Source: Hymenolepis diminuta
Taxonomy: Eukaryota > Platyhelminthes > Cestoda > Cyclophyllidea > Hymenolepididae
NCBI GenBank assembly: GCA_900708905.1
Contig: CAADRB010000016.1
Span: 1,832,284-1,896,283, forward strand
Reading direction: 5' to 3'
Length of the DNA stretch: 64,000 nucleotides
Shown: positions 1-11,500 of the stretch, one piece after another
Layout of the letters: each line of letters starts with the position of its first letter
How positions within the stretch are numbered: the first letter of the stretch is position 1
Made by a program: the position numbers and the translations under genes
The notes under the pieces: model-generated
Told to the model about the DNA's origin: nothing
The model's database searches: none
What the model saw: the letters and a program-made list of their open reading frames with translations, nothing else

Positions 1-65
1 GTCTCACCTTTAGCCAGGAATAAAAATTTTAAAGCTTGTTCAATAATTACTTATTTCTAATGTAG

Positions 66-229
66 ACTGATTTTGGATTTGCCAAGAAGATCGGGCTTGG
101 TCGGAAAACATGGACATTCTGTGGTACTCCTGAATACGTCGCTCCTGAGATAATATTGAATAAAGGACATGACTTCTCTGCAGATTCTTGGTCTCTGGGC
201 ATTCTCATATTCGAACTTATGAATGGAAC
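66..229 (+). CDS. PKG: PKG exon: DFG motif to subdomain IX
   Basis: It begins after the acceptor ...TAATGTAG and ends at the donor AAC|GTAAGT, phase 2. The exon encodes [10 protein letters not shown], the activation segment with the phosphorylatable Thr of [14 protein letters not shown], and the helix F region. The first codon is read as ACT (Thr), where other PKGs often have Val before DFG. Its phase cannot be checked because the previous exon is outside the window. Confidence 0.93.
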
Positions 230-2987
230 GTAAGTAGAGTTGACTACTATGCTGAAATATGTGTGTATGTTGAATAGAAATCGATTTAATCTCTCAATAT
301 TCGTATCATGTGTATTTGCTCCTTAAACTTATGATAGACCACCATTTACATCAGAAGAACCAATGAAGACTTACAACATAATTCTTCGTGGAATCGATGC
401 AGTAGAGTTCCCAAGAAAAATCACCCGAAATGCTCAAAATCTCATCAAGAAGTTGTGCAGGTAATATCACTAGTATTGCGATTTGTTAAAACCGGCCAGA
501 ATAAAATCGGTTAAAATGATTTACCCTTTATTTATAGAGAGAACCCATCAGAGCGATATGGTTATAGTAAGGGCGGATTGCGAGAGATACGGAAGCATGT
601 GTGGTTTGAAGGATTTGATTGGGAAGGCCTTCGACATCGTCAACTCAAACCTCCTTATGTTCCAAAGGTGGGATACTATCTTTATATTATTTATTCATCA
701 TGACTTAAATGCATATGAGATTAATTAATTGCATTATCAGATACTAACTTAAATTTATCTTTATATCATTTCACAAGGTCTTACGTTTGCAATAATATCG
801 ATCCAATTTTTAAATAGCTAATGTTTGTCTCCTCCAGCTTGATTACAAATAATTAGAATAACAGGTGGTAACAATTAGAATACCAAGCTCAGATTGAGAA
901 ATAAGAATTCAACTTCAGTCGTAAAGTTTTGAATTAGCTGAATGTTCCGTGATTGTCCGGTATTTCAAAAGTACGACTTCAACATGGAATTTAGTAAAGT
1001 CATAAGGACTTCGATAATGCATGCTATTATTAGCTTCAAGTCTGTTAGAAGTAGGTTAGCAACTTTTCTGGAACAAAATGAAGTAAATCTCTGGACGCAG
1101 AGCAGACAAATGCGAAATCGGAGGTGGGAGCTTAGTGTGGCCACCGGCTAAATCAGATTACACAGTCATCGGTCTTTATCGCTTATGGTGGAGCTGAGTG
1201 AACATAGAGCAAATGGCCGCTTGCTTTCACCATTTGTAATCTTTATGCTTCCTGGTCCTTAGTTCCATTCTTTCATTATGATGCGTATTAATATTTAGAA
1301 CATGCTACTTAAATCATGTTACATAGTTTTGGCTTGTCCAAAGATACTTATTGAAAACGGGCATCGATTAGGTCTTCTTAGTCTTACAACTTTGCAAATC
1401 TTGTATAATATAGTGTGTCATCTATATCGAAAATCTCGACATCGTAATCTAGCGGGGTTGGAAACGTATCTTAAGCTTTATCAAACCCTGACCTTATATT
1501 TGGGAGGAATGCAAGTATACTTATATCCCGCACTAAATAGCTTTGAGAGCATTCAATGTGCGTAAGACATCGGAGAACACCCTATACACTTTTAGAAAGA
1601 CAGAAAATGAAACTGTTAATGGTCGAAACTTACAATTTCTTATAAAAAGACAAATAAACATAATATTAACCAGGTAATATTATATATATCCTCTGATCGG
1701 GTGGTTTTTATTGATGTCCTCTATTACTCGGGTTATTGCTTCCATCAGAGAGGATTTGGTGTAATGGGGATGCTTATTAACTTCCTTTTCAACCACGCCC
1801 CGTCCTAGACATAATAATTCCAAGAATTAAGGTCTGGCGAGTAGTTAGGAGGCGGCCATAAGTTTGGTGTGGTGTGACATGAACATTATCACCCCTTCAA
1901 TCCTGGGTTTTGAGAGCTTTATGTGGTGGAGTCGAAACTTGTTAGAACACAGACTCTTCCTCCATTGGCAACGCTGTCTATCCAAGGCGGATTAACAATG
2001 GTTTAAAAAGTCTCTACGTAGGCATCTGCCTCTGCATTGACTCTAAGGCCAATTCATCTCCATTGTTTGCGTTCAGCTCCTTTCTAACTTTGCGACTTTT
2101 ATAAAACTTACGATTTCTAAATTGCAGTGTTTCGCTTCTGTAGACACTATTACAGCGTGTCTTTTCACTTCATTAGTTATAGTAGTATCTGCTATGAGAT
2201 TTTCTGATTTAAAAAATTCATAAATTATTATCAGGCTAGTTAAAATTACAAAAATATGCATGTTCTCAGATACCTTAAGCACCGTCTATGTATTGAAATC
2301 GAATTGCCATTACGTCAGCAGATCAAAATTGCTAGACGAATGTAGTTCCAAATCACTAATTTAATTCCTACTATTTCATCGATCAGGATGTTTGGGTGCT
2401 GTTACTGAATTAGGATCAAGAAGCAGTGTTTAATTAATTAGAAAAGATAGTTCGAAGGCGTAATTTTAAATCTCATTCTCTTGACAACTTTGATTACGCA
2501 CATTTTTGCCCATCTTGAGCAGATTTTCGGGACAACTTAAATACAGATCCCTAAAATATATATTTTCAGACGGGTGGACGCTTGAGTTTTAGGTCTGATT
2601 AAAGAAGGTCAAATCAATTTTCGTTTCTTATTAAACCACAAACAGATTAGAATTTAAGCTCACATCATTTTAGGGTGTTCGATAGCGAATCATGCTTTAT
2701 AATGTGGTTAACGATCTCACATTAAAAGCATTTCGACGTAACTTAGTTAACAAATGATTAAAGGTAAGAGTCAGAAACATTGCCTCTTAGGTACTTTTAT
2801 CCCTTTAAAATTTGTGAAGTATGAATTCATGAAGGACTAAGAGGGTAGATTAATACTTGCATGTTAACATTACTTGATCTTCTTTGTCAAGGTTGTCAAT
2901 TCAACCGATGTCGAAAACTTCGATTACTACGCGCCAGATAAAGAAGAGCCTCCAGATGACATTTCTGGTTGGGATAAGGATTTTTAA
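66..2987 (+). CDS. PKG: cGMP-dependent protein kinase (PKG), 3' part of gene, 4 exons
   Basis: Joined exons 66-229, 338-460, 538-667 and 2892-2987 give the C-terminal part of an AGC-family Ser/Thr kinase. The upstream exons lie beyond the left edge. The frame shows DFGFAKK, the activation loop [15 protein letters not shown], the substrate-lobe motif [14 protein letters not shown], then [18 protein letters not shown] and the C-terminal end [12 protein letters not shown]. These match metazoan PKG closely, and that ending separates it from PKA and PKC. PKG phosphorylates Ser/Thr targets when cGMP binds its regulatory domain, which is not in this window. All junctions are GT-AG with matching phases (2, 2, 0). 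The kinase signature residues present (DFG, APE) look intact, so I see no sign of a pseudogene. It converges with the ZP gene to the right. Confidence 0.95.
338..460 (+). CDS. PKG: PKG exon: [11 protein letters not shown] region
   Basis: It follows a 108-base intron with acceptor ATGATAG and ends at CAG|GTAATA, phase 2. It encodes [19 protein letters not shown] and a helix with LIKKLCR, diagnostic of the PKG C-lobe. The intron is short, unlike the long final intron. Confidence 0.93.
538..667 (+). CDS. PKG: PKG exon: RENPSER to end of kinase core
   Basis: The acceptor is TTTATAG and the donor AAG|GTGGGA, phase 0. The frame reads [20 protein letters not shown] and then [13 protein letters not shown], the conserved end of the kinase core and start of the AGC C-tail, finishing LKPPYVPK. 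The donor is weaker than GTAAGT, but the protein continues cleanly into the last exon. Confidence 0.92.
668..2891 (+). other. Last PKG intron (2.2 kb)
   Basis: The GT-AG intron runs from GTGGGA to ...TTTGTCAAG. It holds the transposase relic at about 1665-2095 on the other strand. Three short + strand ORFs (starting near 483, 942 and 1302) have no recognisable product. Otherwise I see nothing in it. Confidence 0.85.
1665..2095 (-). mobile_element. Decayed Tc1/mariner (IS630 superfamily) transposase fragment
   Basis: Read on the minus strand with frameshifts and stops, the segment gives [11 protein letters not shown] near 2020-2050. It then gives an [12 protein letters not shown] motif at about 1830-1870, which is the family's WPxxSPDLNP block. 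Closer to the end it gives [15 protein letters not shown] and [17 protein letters not shown] at about 1708-1800. Order and spacing match the C-terminal catalytic part of mariner-like transposases. A stop (TAG) follows the YYV segment and the frame shifts at least twice, so it is dead. I could not find terminal inverted repeats. It sits in a PKG intron in reverse orientation. Confidence 0.8.
2892..2987 (+). CDS. PKG: PKG last coding exon
   Basis: It starts after TTTGTCAAG in phase 0 and encodes 31 residues, [13 protein letters not shown]...SGWDKDF, with stop TAA at 2985-2987. The acidic-proline stretch and terminal GWDKDF are the conserved PKG C-terminus. This fixes both the reading frame and the gene end. 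Confidence 0.94.
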   Translation, partial: VVNSTDVENFDYYAPDKEEPPDDISGWDKDF

Positions 2988-3211
2988 GAATCCACTATGT
3001 CTAATTCCAACGAATTTCCCAAAAGATTTCAAGTACGTCCACCTTTACAAGCTCTTTCCCTGTCGTTGCCTTGATTTTGCAAAGTACACAAACGCATATT
3101 TGATTTCCTCTATCCTTTTTCTCTTGCCTGTCTTTTCCTATTCCCGATGAGGGTATTTGCCTTTTATTATCTCAAATAGCCAAATTAAACTGAGCGGTGC
3201 CGATTATGGGT

Positions 3212-3217
3212 AATAAA
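3212..3217 (+). terminator. Candidate polyadenylation signal for PKG
   Basis: AATAAA lies about 225 bases after the PKG stop codon. A second AATAAA at 3435-3440 is an alternative. The choice between them cannot be made from sequence alone. Confidence 0.45.
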
Positions 3218-3749
3218 GATGTATTCCATATTTCAAAAATAGAGAACTGCTGCTTTTTACCTATTGGATAAGACCATCTAAGTAATGATCGGGTTCTTTG
3301 TCCATCCATATCTACGCTCTATCAATTTATTGAATACTAGCTTTGGCCAACAACACATTTACTAATCTTTCTGTTTACATGTTTATTAATTAATTGTAAT
3401 TATAATGTCTTGAACTCTGAAATATTTATCGGTTAATAAAAGCATCCAGGTCAATTAAAGAAGGCGGTAACAAAGCTTGGTTTATGCCACCTTATGAAAA
3501 ATTCGCAACCTTTGACCTCTCCAGTTGATTACTGTGGTTAGCCACCCACTTCATTGGATAGGGACTGATGAACGTCATTCTCATGGTATGTCTTGATATA
3601 GGTACATGCTGATCAATTTACCACTGGTGCGATTGATAGTTAATAATCGAAACTGATATTCTATAGACCGGTATTCAAAGGCTTATAGCATACTCGTACC
3701 TAATAGACAAACTAAACTTGATGCAGTGTTCAACATAATGACTTCAGAA

Positions 3750-4205
3750 TTAAGTGACCAGCCGATTAGAGAAATTTTTTAACGCACAAATGTCAGTTTT
3801 GTTTTTGTCAGTGTGTGACATCCAGCAAATACTGAAGCATTGTATCACATTGAAAACTGAATACAATGGTATAGAGATATCACCTGGGTAAGGAAATATA
3901 ATCTTCAATTTTTGAAGGCACTGCAAAAAAGACTCAAACTTAGAAACCATCGATGTTGCACAGAGAAAAATTGCTTCGCTATTGCCTTTCCTAGTTTTTT
4001 CAAATGCACTACCAAAAACGGTGAATGGATACTTGTATTGGAAGGTGTAGAGAGTTGACATTAGCCTCAAAAAAGTGCTCTGAAATGGTGACCAGGTGAC
4101 CGAGTAAACGTCGAAGATGTACGTTTTGGATAACATGATAAAATCAATATTTAGCATAAGACCAAGTAATGGCATATATATGGGTGTAATTAAGGAAGTT
4201 AACAA
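3750..4205 (-). CDS. Unassigned 151-codon ORF in the convergent intergenic region
   Basis: This is the longest uninterrupted ORF in the window apart from the ZP gene's long exon. It could encode 151 residues with several hydrophobic stretches and scattered cysteines, ending ...KNFSNRLVT. I do not recognise it. Codon content is AT-rich and similar to the surroundings, so it may be chance. It lies between the two convergent 3' ends and could also be the remains of a transposon gene or an unspliced exon. Confidence 0.2.
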   Translation of the reverse strand: MLTSLITPIYMPLLGLMLNIDFIMLSKTYIFDVYSVTWSPFQSTFLRLMSTLYTFQYKYPFTVFGSAFEKTRKGNSEAIFLCATSMVSKFESFLQCLQKLKIIFPYPGDISIPLYSVFNVIQCFSICWMSHTDKNKTDICALKNFSNRLVT

Positions 4206-4864
4206 CCAGATTAAATCGATAAATGACTAGGAATAAACTCAAGTGCCACAACTCAATGGTTTCTACATAACTTCCGCATTCCACTAGTAGAGAAATTAGA
4301 ATCACCTCTGATTTTCTCTTGACAATCTCCAGCCTCTTCTCAGGTTTCAGTAAAATTATTCATAAGTTAAATTTAAAAATTTTTCAATAAAACGGTATTC
4401 TAATTCTCTCCTGAAGTTTAATCTTATCTGAGGTAATGGATCTTACATATTTTTTCTAGGACTTTGGATTTGGATTACAACAAACGACCCTAAAATTAAA
4501 ATAATGTCCCTTCAGTGAATTATTCTTGTTTGTCTAATGCTAATAAGCCTTTCGGAGTACCATTTGAAACTTAATCATATTGCTGATTTGTCGCCAGAAA
4601 TCAAGTAGCTCCCAAAAGTGGACATCTAGAGGTCCAATGCCTTGATCAACAACTGCAAATTTTTACAGACTCGCAACCAATAAGATTTGCTATAACTTAA
4701 CCTAAAGAGCTTAATAAAATCAAAACAAAACGATAACTCAGGAGGCTGATGGGATGCAAACAAGCATAACTTAGGACAGCATATTTTGTCTAAACCGTCC
4801 ATCCCACTTGACCATATGTAGTCGCATACTCCTCTCAACAGCTTGACTGTTATTATGGACAAAA

Positions 4865-4870
4865 TTTATT
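4865..4870 (-). terminator. Candidate polyadenylation signal for the ZP gene
   Basis: TTTATT on the plus strand reads AATAAA on the minus strand. It is about 475 bases beyond the ZP gene stop and is the first canonical hexamer I see downstream. Confidence 0.4.
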
Positions 4871-5343
4871 ATCGGTCGGCGGTGGGTTTACCTTTTAGAT
4901 GCCGATTACATGAGGAAGACACTTATTATCATGGTCTTAGTGTGACAGTTTAATGTCCTTGAGTGATCGGGGTACTATTATCTCTCTCTGAGTTTGAGCC
5001 AATTGAAGCCTCACAATATCTAGTGAGTATCTAGGTTATAGCATCACTGGCCATTTTTAAAATTATAATGACAGTAGCTCATCTCACGTGGCTGGGAAAA
5101 ATTTTTAAAACTCTTTACCTTGGGGAAATATCCCAACACATAGAAAGCTTTTTGACCAAACCCAAAAAAACCGTTCTTTTAAGATTTGAAATAAAGACAA
5201 GAAATACACAATATGTTACCATTCATTGTTAAATGCACTCTTCAAGATTATGCACAAGAAAAATCTCTGGAAGTTTAAATGAAGACGGGATGGGGGGTAT
5301 GAAGTATTTTTGATGAACAGAAAAAATGAAGCTGAGGTACTGT

Positions 5344-5500
5344 TTAATCCAAGAGTTCCCCTTCAATAGGGTTATTACTTGTTCCCCCACCACCGTGACT
5401 ATCACCACTGACCGCAGTAACACTATTGTTTGCATTAGTACATGTTGAGGAAGCAAGACAGTAGGAGAATTCAGGCATCATGTAGAGTTTTGAGGGAAGT
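5344..5500 (-). CDS. ZP gene last exon: cytoplasmic C-terminus
   Basis: It begins after CCCTATATAG, where A completes the split Arg codon. It encodes residues 990-1040, LPSKLYMMPEFSYCLASSTC then a Gly/Ser/Asn-rich end with a GGGG run and the terminal PIEGELLD. Stop TAA is at 5346-5344. The adjoining intron is only 186 bases and much of it is a SINE-like element. Confidence 0.78.
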
Positions 5501-8500
5501 CTATATAGGGTCTCAGGCGCAAGAGTAATCGGCCGTGTTCCCTGACTCGAACCTAGGGTCTTCACTCCAGAGATCAGACACAGAGGTCGGTTTTCCACTA
5601 CACCACAGCTATTTCTATAAAATCGAGATTTCTAAATGTTTAGTAAGCAATATAATAGCCCAAACAATATGACAAAGGGAACTTACCTTGGAATATTCGA
5701 AATTTCAATCTCTGGAGCGTGGTTATTGGGTTCAACAGTTGTCGACGTTTCTAGCACGAACGTAGAATTTCCTGGTTGTTGATGATTGTCCAATATCCAT
5801 TCTGGTTCGTTCTTTCGATGTTGAGTTCGATTAATGTGAGTATTTGCAGTAACGGGAACAAGGAGTGTAGGATGTACTTCATTCATATCCCCGTTTGCGT
5901 AAACTAAACCCCTTCGATTATCTATTTGTGGTGAAGTGAAGAGATCTTGTCCACACTGAAGGTGTCGTCGATGGGGTAAAGTCTGATAGGTTTCATGAAT
6001 ACATGTGGAAGGAAGTGTATGGAAATGTTGATGAGTTGATTGGAACTGGGGAGGATTGTAGAATTGAATGTAATTCTGTTCTGGTTCATGTTGCAAGAAG
6101 GCGGCTGAAACAGATATCTCATCAACTCCATTCTGAGGCAATAGATGACTAGGTTGAGTAGTAGGAGAAGGCTTCGATCCGTCGTTCGACTGACGTAAGG
6201 TGAGGAAATTTCCGTTAGGTGGACAGATTGTGAGGTTTGGAGATGAGGTGGAGGACTTAAGGTGAAATAGATAATGATTTCGAGAAACCAGACATCCACA
6301 GATCATCGAGAGGCAAAGCATAGCTCCCAGAGAGACCATTATGAGCAGTAGTTGAACTCTGGGCTGGCAGAACACGCTGGTACAGCTTTGAGTACCTTTA
6401 AAATCAGCAGGGAATTTTTACGTTCTTAGTAATTCATGCACTTTAAAGATAATCTCGCCGAGAATAAAACTAAGTTTTGAGGATTCGTCAATATCTCTCC
6501 TGATTGGAGAAGATTCAAATTATTCATTAGGTATGGGGAGGCGAAGTCAGCTGAATTCATTTACGTAAAAAGATAGGAGGAATAATTTGGATGACTCATC
6601 TACTTTCTTCCCCAATTATGCTTTCAGCTATTCGCTAGAGAATCAAAATTGTTACTCAGTTCGAATAACGCGTTATTTTAGCGTGAATGAACGAACGCAT
6701 TTGTCCAACAAGGAAGTTATCTGGTGCATTGAAACGAAATTTAACCGAGTCATTTGTCTTATTAATGATCGTATATCCCTGATTAATTTCCCCATGATTT
6801 TGTACCAAATTTTCCGCAGCGAAATTTGTATTTCTAAGTCGTCCCAAGTCTGACTTAATTACTAAAATGACTCATTCCCATTAGTTATCCCAACATAGGC
6901 CCGTTTGAGTTAGCTTATGAATTTGCAACCACGGGTGTATAAAAGTGTCCTTCTAATATATTGGACTGTTCATTATCAGTCATTTATGAATTATGATTTT
7001 GGGTTTTTTTCTACCCACATTTTTATTTGACTGTGTAACCTTCAGTTTTTTACCGACTGAGCTGTGAAAATTGCTAGAATAGAAACCAAATCAAGTTAAT
7101 TTTCAATAATCTCTTTCTTCAAGGGAGAGATTCAAGTGTTTATACCCACCGTCAGTTTAGCAAAAGTACAAGTGGAATGAACAACAGAGAGTGGCTATTG
7201 ATTTAAATATTTACCAGATGGAAATATCAGCAACTCTGGAGACAAATCTAGTACCATTTTGTGAAATCATCCATTAATACTGACTTTGAATAAGGTGATT
7301 GCCTAACACCTAAGTGAATATACCTAGTCTGATGGGTCTCGGGTCTATTGAAAAAGAGTTTTTCAACATATTCTGGGCAAAGAAATAGTATTCTGATGAA
7401 GACGTTCTTCGTTAGGATAAAATTTAGTCAACTGCATCATCATTAATTTTACTCACCGAGAGAATTTGATTCGTCAGAATGATGAGGTGAGGGATTGAGC
7501 ACCTCCAAAATAAGGGATCGAACAGCGAAGTGGATTTTGGGGGGCATAAAGGTTGTACGCTGGTGTTTTTCTTGATTTCCACCACATTGATTGGGCTGTA
7601 AAAAAGTTATCTGCTACATAAAAACTGTAAACTGTGAAATATCTTGCAAGATCACTTGTCTTCTCAACCATAGTTAGAAAAAAACGATCAATTAGCATTG
7701 AATATCGCAGACGATCATGAGATACAATCTGGGGAACAGATCGTGAAATTTGAGTCCTGGAGCGCGAATCGATATTTGTACAACCCAAATCCAGAAATCG
7801 ATATTGTTTTCAGTTTCTTTCAGATCATCTCCTCTTTATCATTTTTGGGCTTTCTGTCATTCGCTGTCAGTTGCTTCCCATAATTGAAAGTTGTAAATTT
7901 TTTTAATCACTGTGGTTAATACTAATGATCAATATTTCAAATAATTTTATTTTATGAAAAAGGTAATTTCAAATACGAAGTTTAAATATGAGAAAGGTTT
8001 AAATAATCGATAAAGGTCCAAATGTGCTAACTTCAAAAGAATTTGGTCAGAAAAAAACCAATTACAGATTCCTGTGGTCCACTGGGAGTTTAGCTCTCTG
8101 ACTAGATGAAAGTTCATTTGTAATGATAAATGAATCAGTTGCTGTGTCCTTCATTAATGCACGGTAGCATTCTTCATTCAGTGTAATAGACTTAATCAGA
8201 TGGTGGCATTACTTATTAAAAAGAATGACCCTCTTTATTGTATAAAATAATAAAAAATGAAATGAAAATTAATAAAAGAATAAGGAACAATTACATCTAG
8301 TAGCTAAATGTGTATTGGTACAATATAAGAGATTAAGTAGCATATGTCAATAGGCCTTATTTTAACTCCCCTCTTAACGAAAAGTTTTCTACATAATTTT
8401 CGCAAACGCGTGATTGGCTCACCGATTCCGTTAAGTCAATTACACCCCAATGCACAAAACTAACTTCACGGTATTGGATTAGTCGCCACATAACCGAAGC

Positions 8501-11500
8501 CATTAAAATCGACCCCCCTTGATTCACTCTCTGTCACCTAAATTAACTAATTATGCTTATATGAATTTATATCTTAAAACGAATTAAATTTCTCCCTCCC
8601 TACTTCGTTCCCTATTGAAGAACGAAGAGGCAAGATAGAAATATAGATATTCACATTTGAATGAACCGAAAAATTGCGTGCAACTGTCAAATTTGATTTT
8701 GGTTGGGCCACTCCCTGTATGAAAACAGTCAAGATCTACATCATTGATAAAAAATAGGATAGATGACTGGTCTCAGCTAAATTCTACCAATGATAGAACA
8801 TTATTCAACTTTTCTTGCTTCAGGAGGTGGAGTAGAGCTCAGAAATCAAGCTGTTTGATTGCAAATTAGGAAAACAACAAGGAATCGAAATAGAAAGCTT
8901 CGAATAAAATGAAACTCGGTACTTATAAAGTGTGATGTACAAAAATTTGAATAGTTATTTTGAGATAAAATAGAAACGAATTAATTTTCCATCTAATTTA
9001 ATTAAACTGATTTAATCTAATTTAACCGATCCACGTCAATACGAAGGGTAGAAAGGAAAATATCCGACACTGAGAATGTTGTCTAGGTCATTCATAACGT
9101 TTCATGACATACTGAATCATCTTAGACAACTTACAATAGTTGCTGAAACACTTTTTAATTTATAAGATATTCTCACAAAAATAATTTTAACTGTTAATAA
9201 GGAAAGACTAATCTGGTAAAGTTGTTTTTCTCGAACCTTTAGAGATTCAGAATTCCCAGAAACCGCAGAAAATATTTTGAATTCAAAAGTTGAAAATTCA
9301 ATAGGGAAAGAAAACCAATGCAGTTAACATATTATTCCTGTTTGAATGCAAGTGTGATTTGCTCCCCTTTGTCTAGTTAATATTTCAGATTTCCATGTAG
9401 ATCGCATAGTTTTGACCTAAAACCGATATGATCTGTTTGTACACTAAATCCCACTATTCCTTCTTGATATTTATTTGATACTGCCAGATTCCAGACAGGT
9501 CACGCTGATGTCACACCTGTCAATTATTAATACTTGGTGGTCATGAGATTTGATCTCGCTGAACATGCTACTAATCTCGAGCGCCACGAATGGCAATTTC
9601 ATATCACTCCTTCAACTCATTGAAAGAAACATATGCTAGAACTTATCTTAAGCGGAGGATTAACATCTTGAAAATTCTCTCATGAGAAGCTTTTATTCTG
9701 TTATTCATCTTCTAGGCAGTTTGACCAGAGCAGTTAGTCATATTTTTCACTGGATGGATATTGAGTCCATGAATTGGGACTCGGCAGACTTGTTATTATC
9801 ACCCTGTCACAAAAATAGTAGCAAATAATTACAACTATTACATACCACGTGTCTATTAATAGCACTTACTATAATTACGTGTCCTTGCCGTTCCATATGA
9901 AAATATCTCTTTCAGTCTTAGAAAAATTATCTTGTTGCCAGCGGCAATGGTTTAGGGTTATCAGCTTAAGTGCAAGTAAAAAGTTCATATGATATCTACT
10001 TTGTTCCATCCATCTGAGCCAACACTTTCCTTCAGTGATTAATGAGGCTATCATTTAAAAACACTTTGAAGAAGACGTTGACTACTATACGCAACCTTAA
10101 TCCACACTAGCATTCAGCGTAATTTATACAAATTTCTGTACAATTAGTAAATGGAATTTATCTACGCAAACCTACTTCAAATTTCAGAAACTAGTCGATA
10201 TGCCCGTTAAAATGAGGGCGAAATTTTTTCTGTTGGTTAACCAATTGAAATAATTCATTAAACATATCATATCATGTCATGTGTTCAGTCCTATTATTAT
10301 CAGAATCCATGGAATAACAAAATTTGGGCACGTTTTGAATATGATGTGCAGTACAAGAGGTCAATTAAGTTGTGAAGCAGGAGTGGACAGAAGAAGGATA
10401 TCAATAAATCTTTGAATCATCTGAATTCTTGATTTATCAGTACGTAATTCAGGCTGCTTACTTAGTATATTATAGATTTAGTTCGTTGAAACATTGCCTA
10501 ATGTTCCATGGTTTGACCCCTACGTCAGCGATATTCAGAACTAATCAATGATTTGGATAAAGTAAATGATGCATCATGGCTTTTATGACTTAGACAATAA
10601 AAAAGCCGCCATCTAAGATAATTTCAACCTTACGAAGCCTATTAGAGACTAGTTAGGTGAAACACTGCTTAAAATTTCACATAAATCTCTGTTAGCACGG
10701 ATATGGGGAGAAATAAGAATTAATTCTTATGTGTTTGAATTGAAGCAATGCTACAGCGTATGGAAGTTAAGCATTTTAGGGAGCACCACTTACCAGACTG
10801 CACCAAGCTCGATGAGCACAAAGTCGAAATGCACAGACGATTTTTACAAGAATAGAGGAGGAGTTGGACTGAAAAGTGGAGGAATCTATGCGAGCTGATC
10901 CATTCGGATTGGAATTCTAAAACAAATAACAAAAAATTACATAGTTCCAATGGTTTATATTAGATTAAGTAGTCTAAAATAGTTTACTAGTTATGATGCA
11001 ATATTTAGCTAATTCGTTCAATTCAAACAGAGAGCAGGTAGACGAAAGCCCTTCTACTAAGTTTGTTATTGTGCCTCCTCAGTTTATGAGTGACCTTACC
11101 TCGTGTCCGCATTCTGCATGCATGTAGCTATGACAAAGCCTAAGCTTACTCCATTTATTTAGGTGTTCTCGTTACTTGTAGTTGTTCAGCAATGTCGTTA
11201 AAGAATCCTAAAATCGGGAACTTAGAGAACAATTTGTACGGAATCCTAGAGGCAAAACCATAACATTTTCTCTTTTATAAAGATTTCTGCTTAGGACTGT
11301 GGCGGATGTTTCACAAATACACCTGCTTGCTAAAGCTCAGTAATCCACTTAGAATTTCAACTAGTTGCTAACACATACAACTAGTCTCTAGCAGAGTCAT
11401 CGAGTATAGATTTGCCCCTAAGATAACAAGAACAAAGGAGATGTTGAGTGGAGAGAGGTTGTTGCTCACTACGGCTCGCTGCAAAAAGCGTAGCCATTAA

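Larger units (their letters stand above)
2988..5343. other. Convergent 3' region between PKG and the ZP gene
   Basis: This holds the presumed 3' UTRs of both genes. One longer ORF lies inside (3750-4205, - strand) and is listed separately. No repeat or RNA gene was recognised here. Confidence 0.6.

Noticed and set aside
483..728. 81-codon + ORF over the third PKG exon
   Set aside because: A different frame from the kinase. It is a shadow of the real exon.
5535..5612. Possible tRNA gene on the minus strand
   Set aside because: A and B boxes are good, but the T stem and acceptor stem do not pair. It is a SINE head, not a tRNA gene.
7474..7788. 104-codon minus ORF over a ZP exon
   Set aside because: It is in another frame. 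The spliced frame gives PNQCGGNQEKHQRT with the expected Cys.
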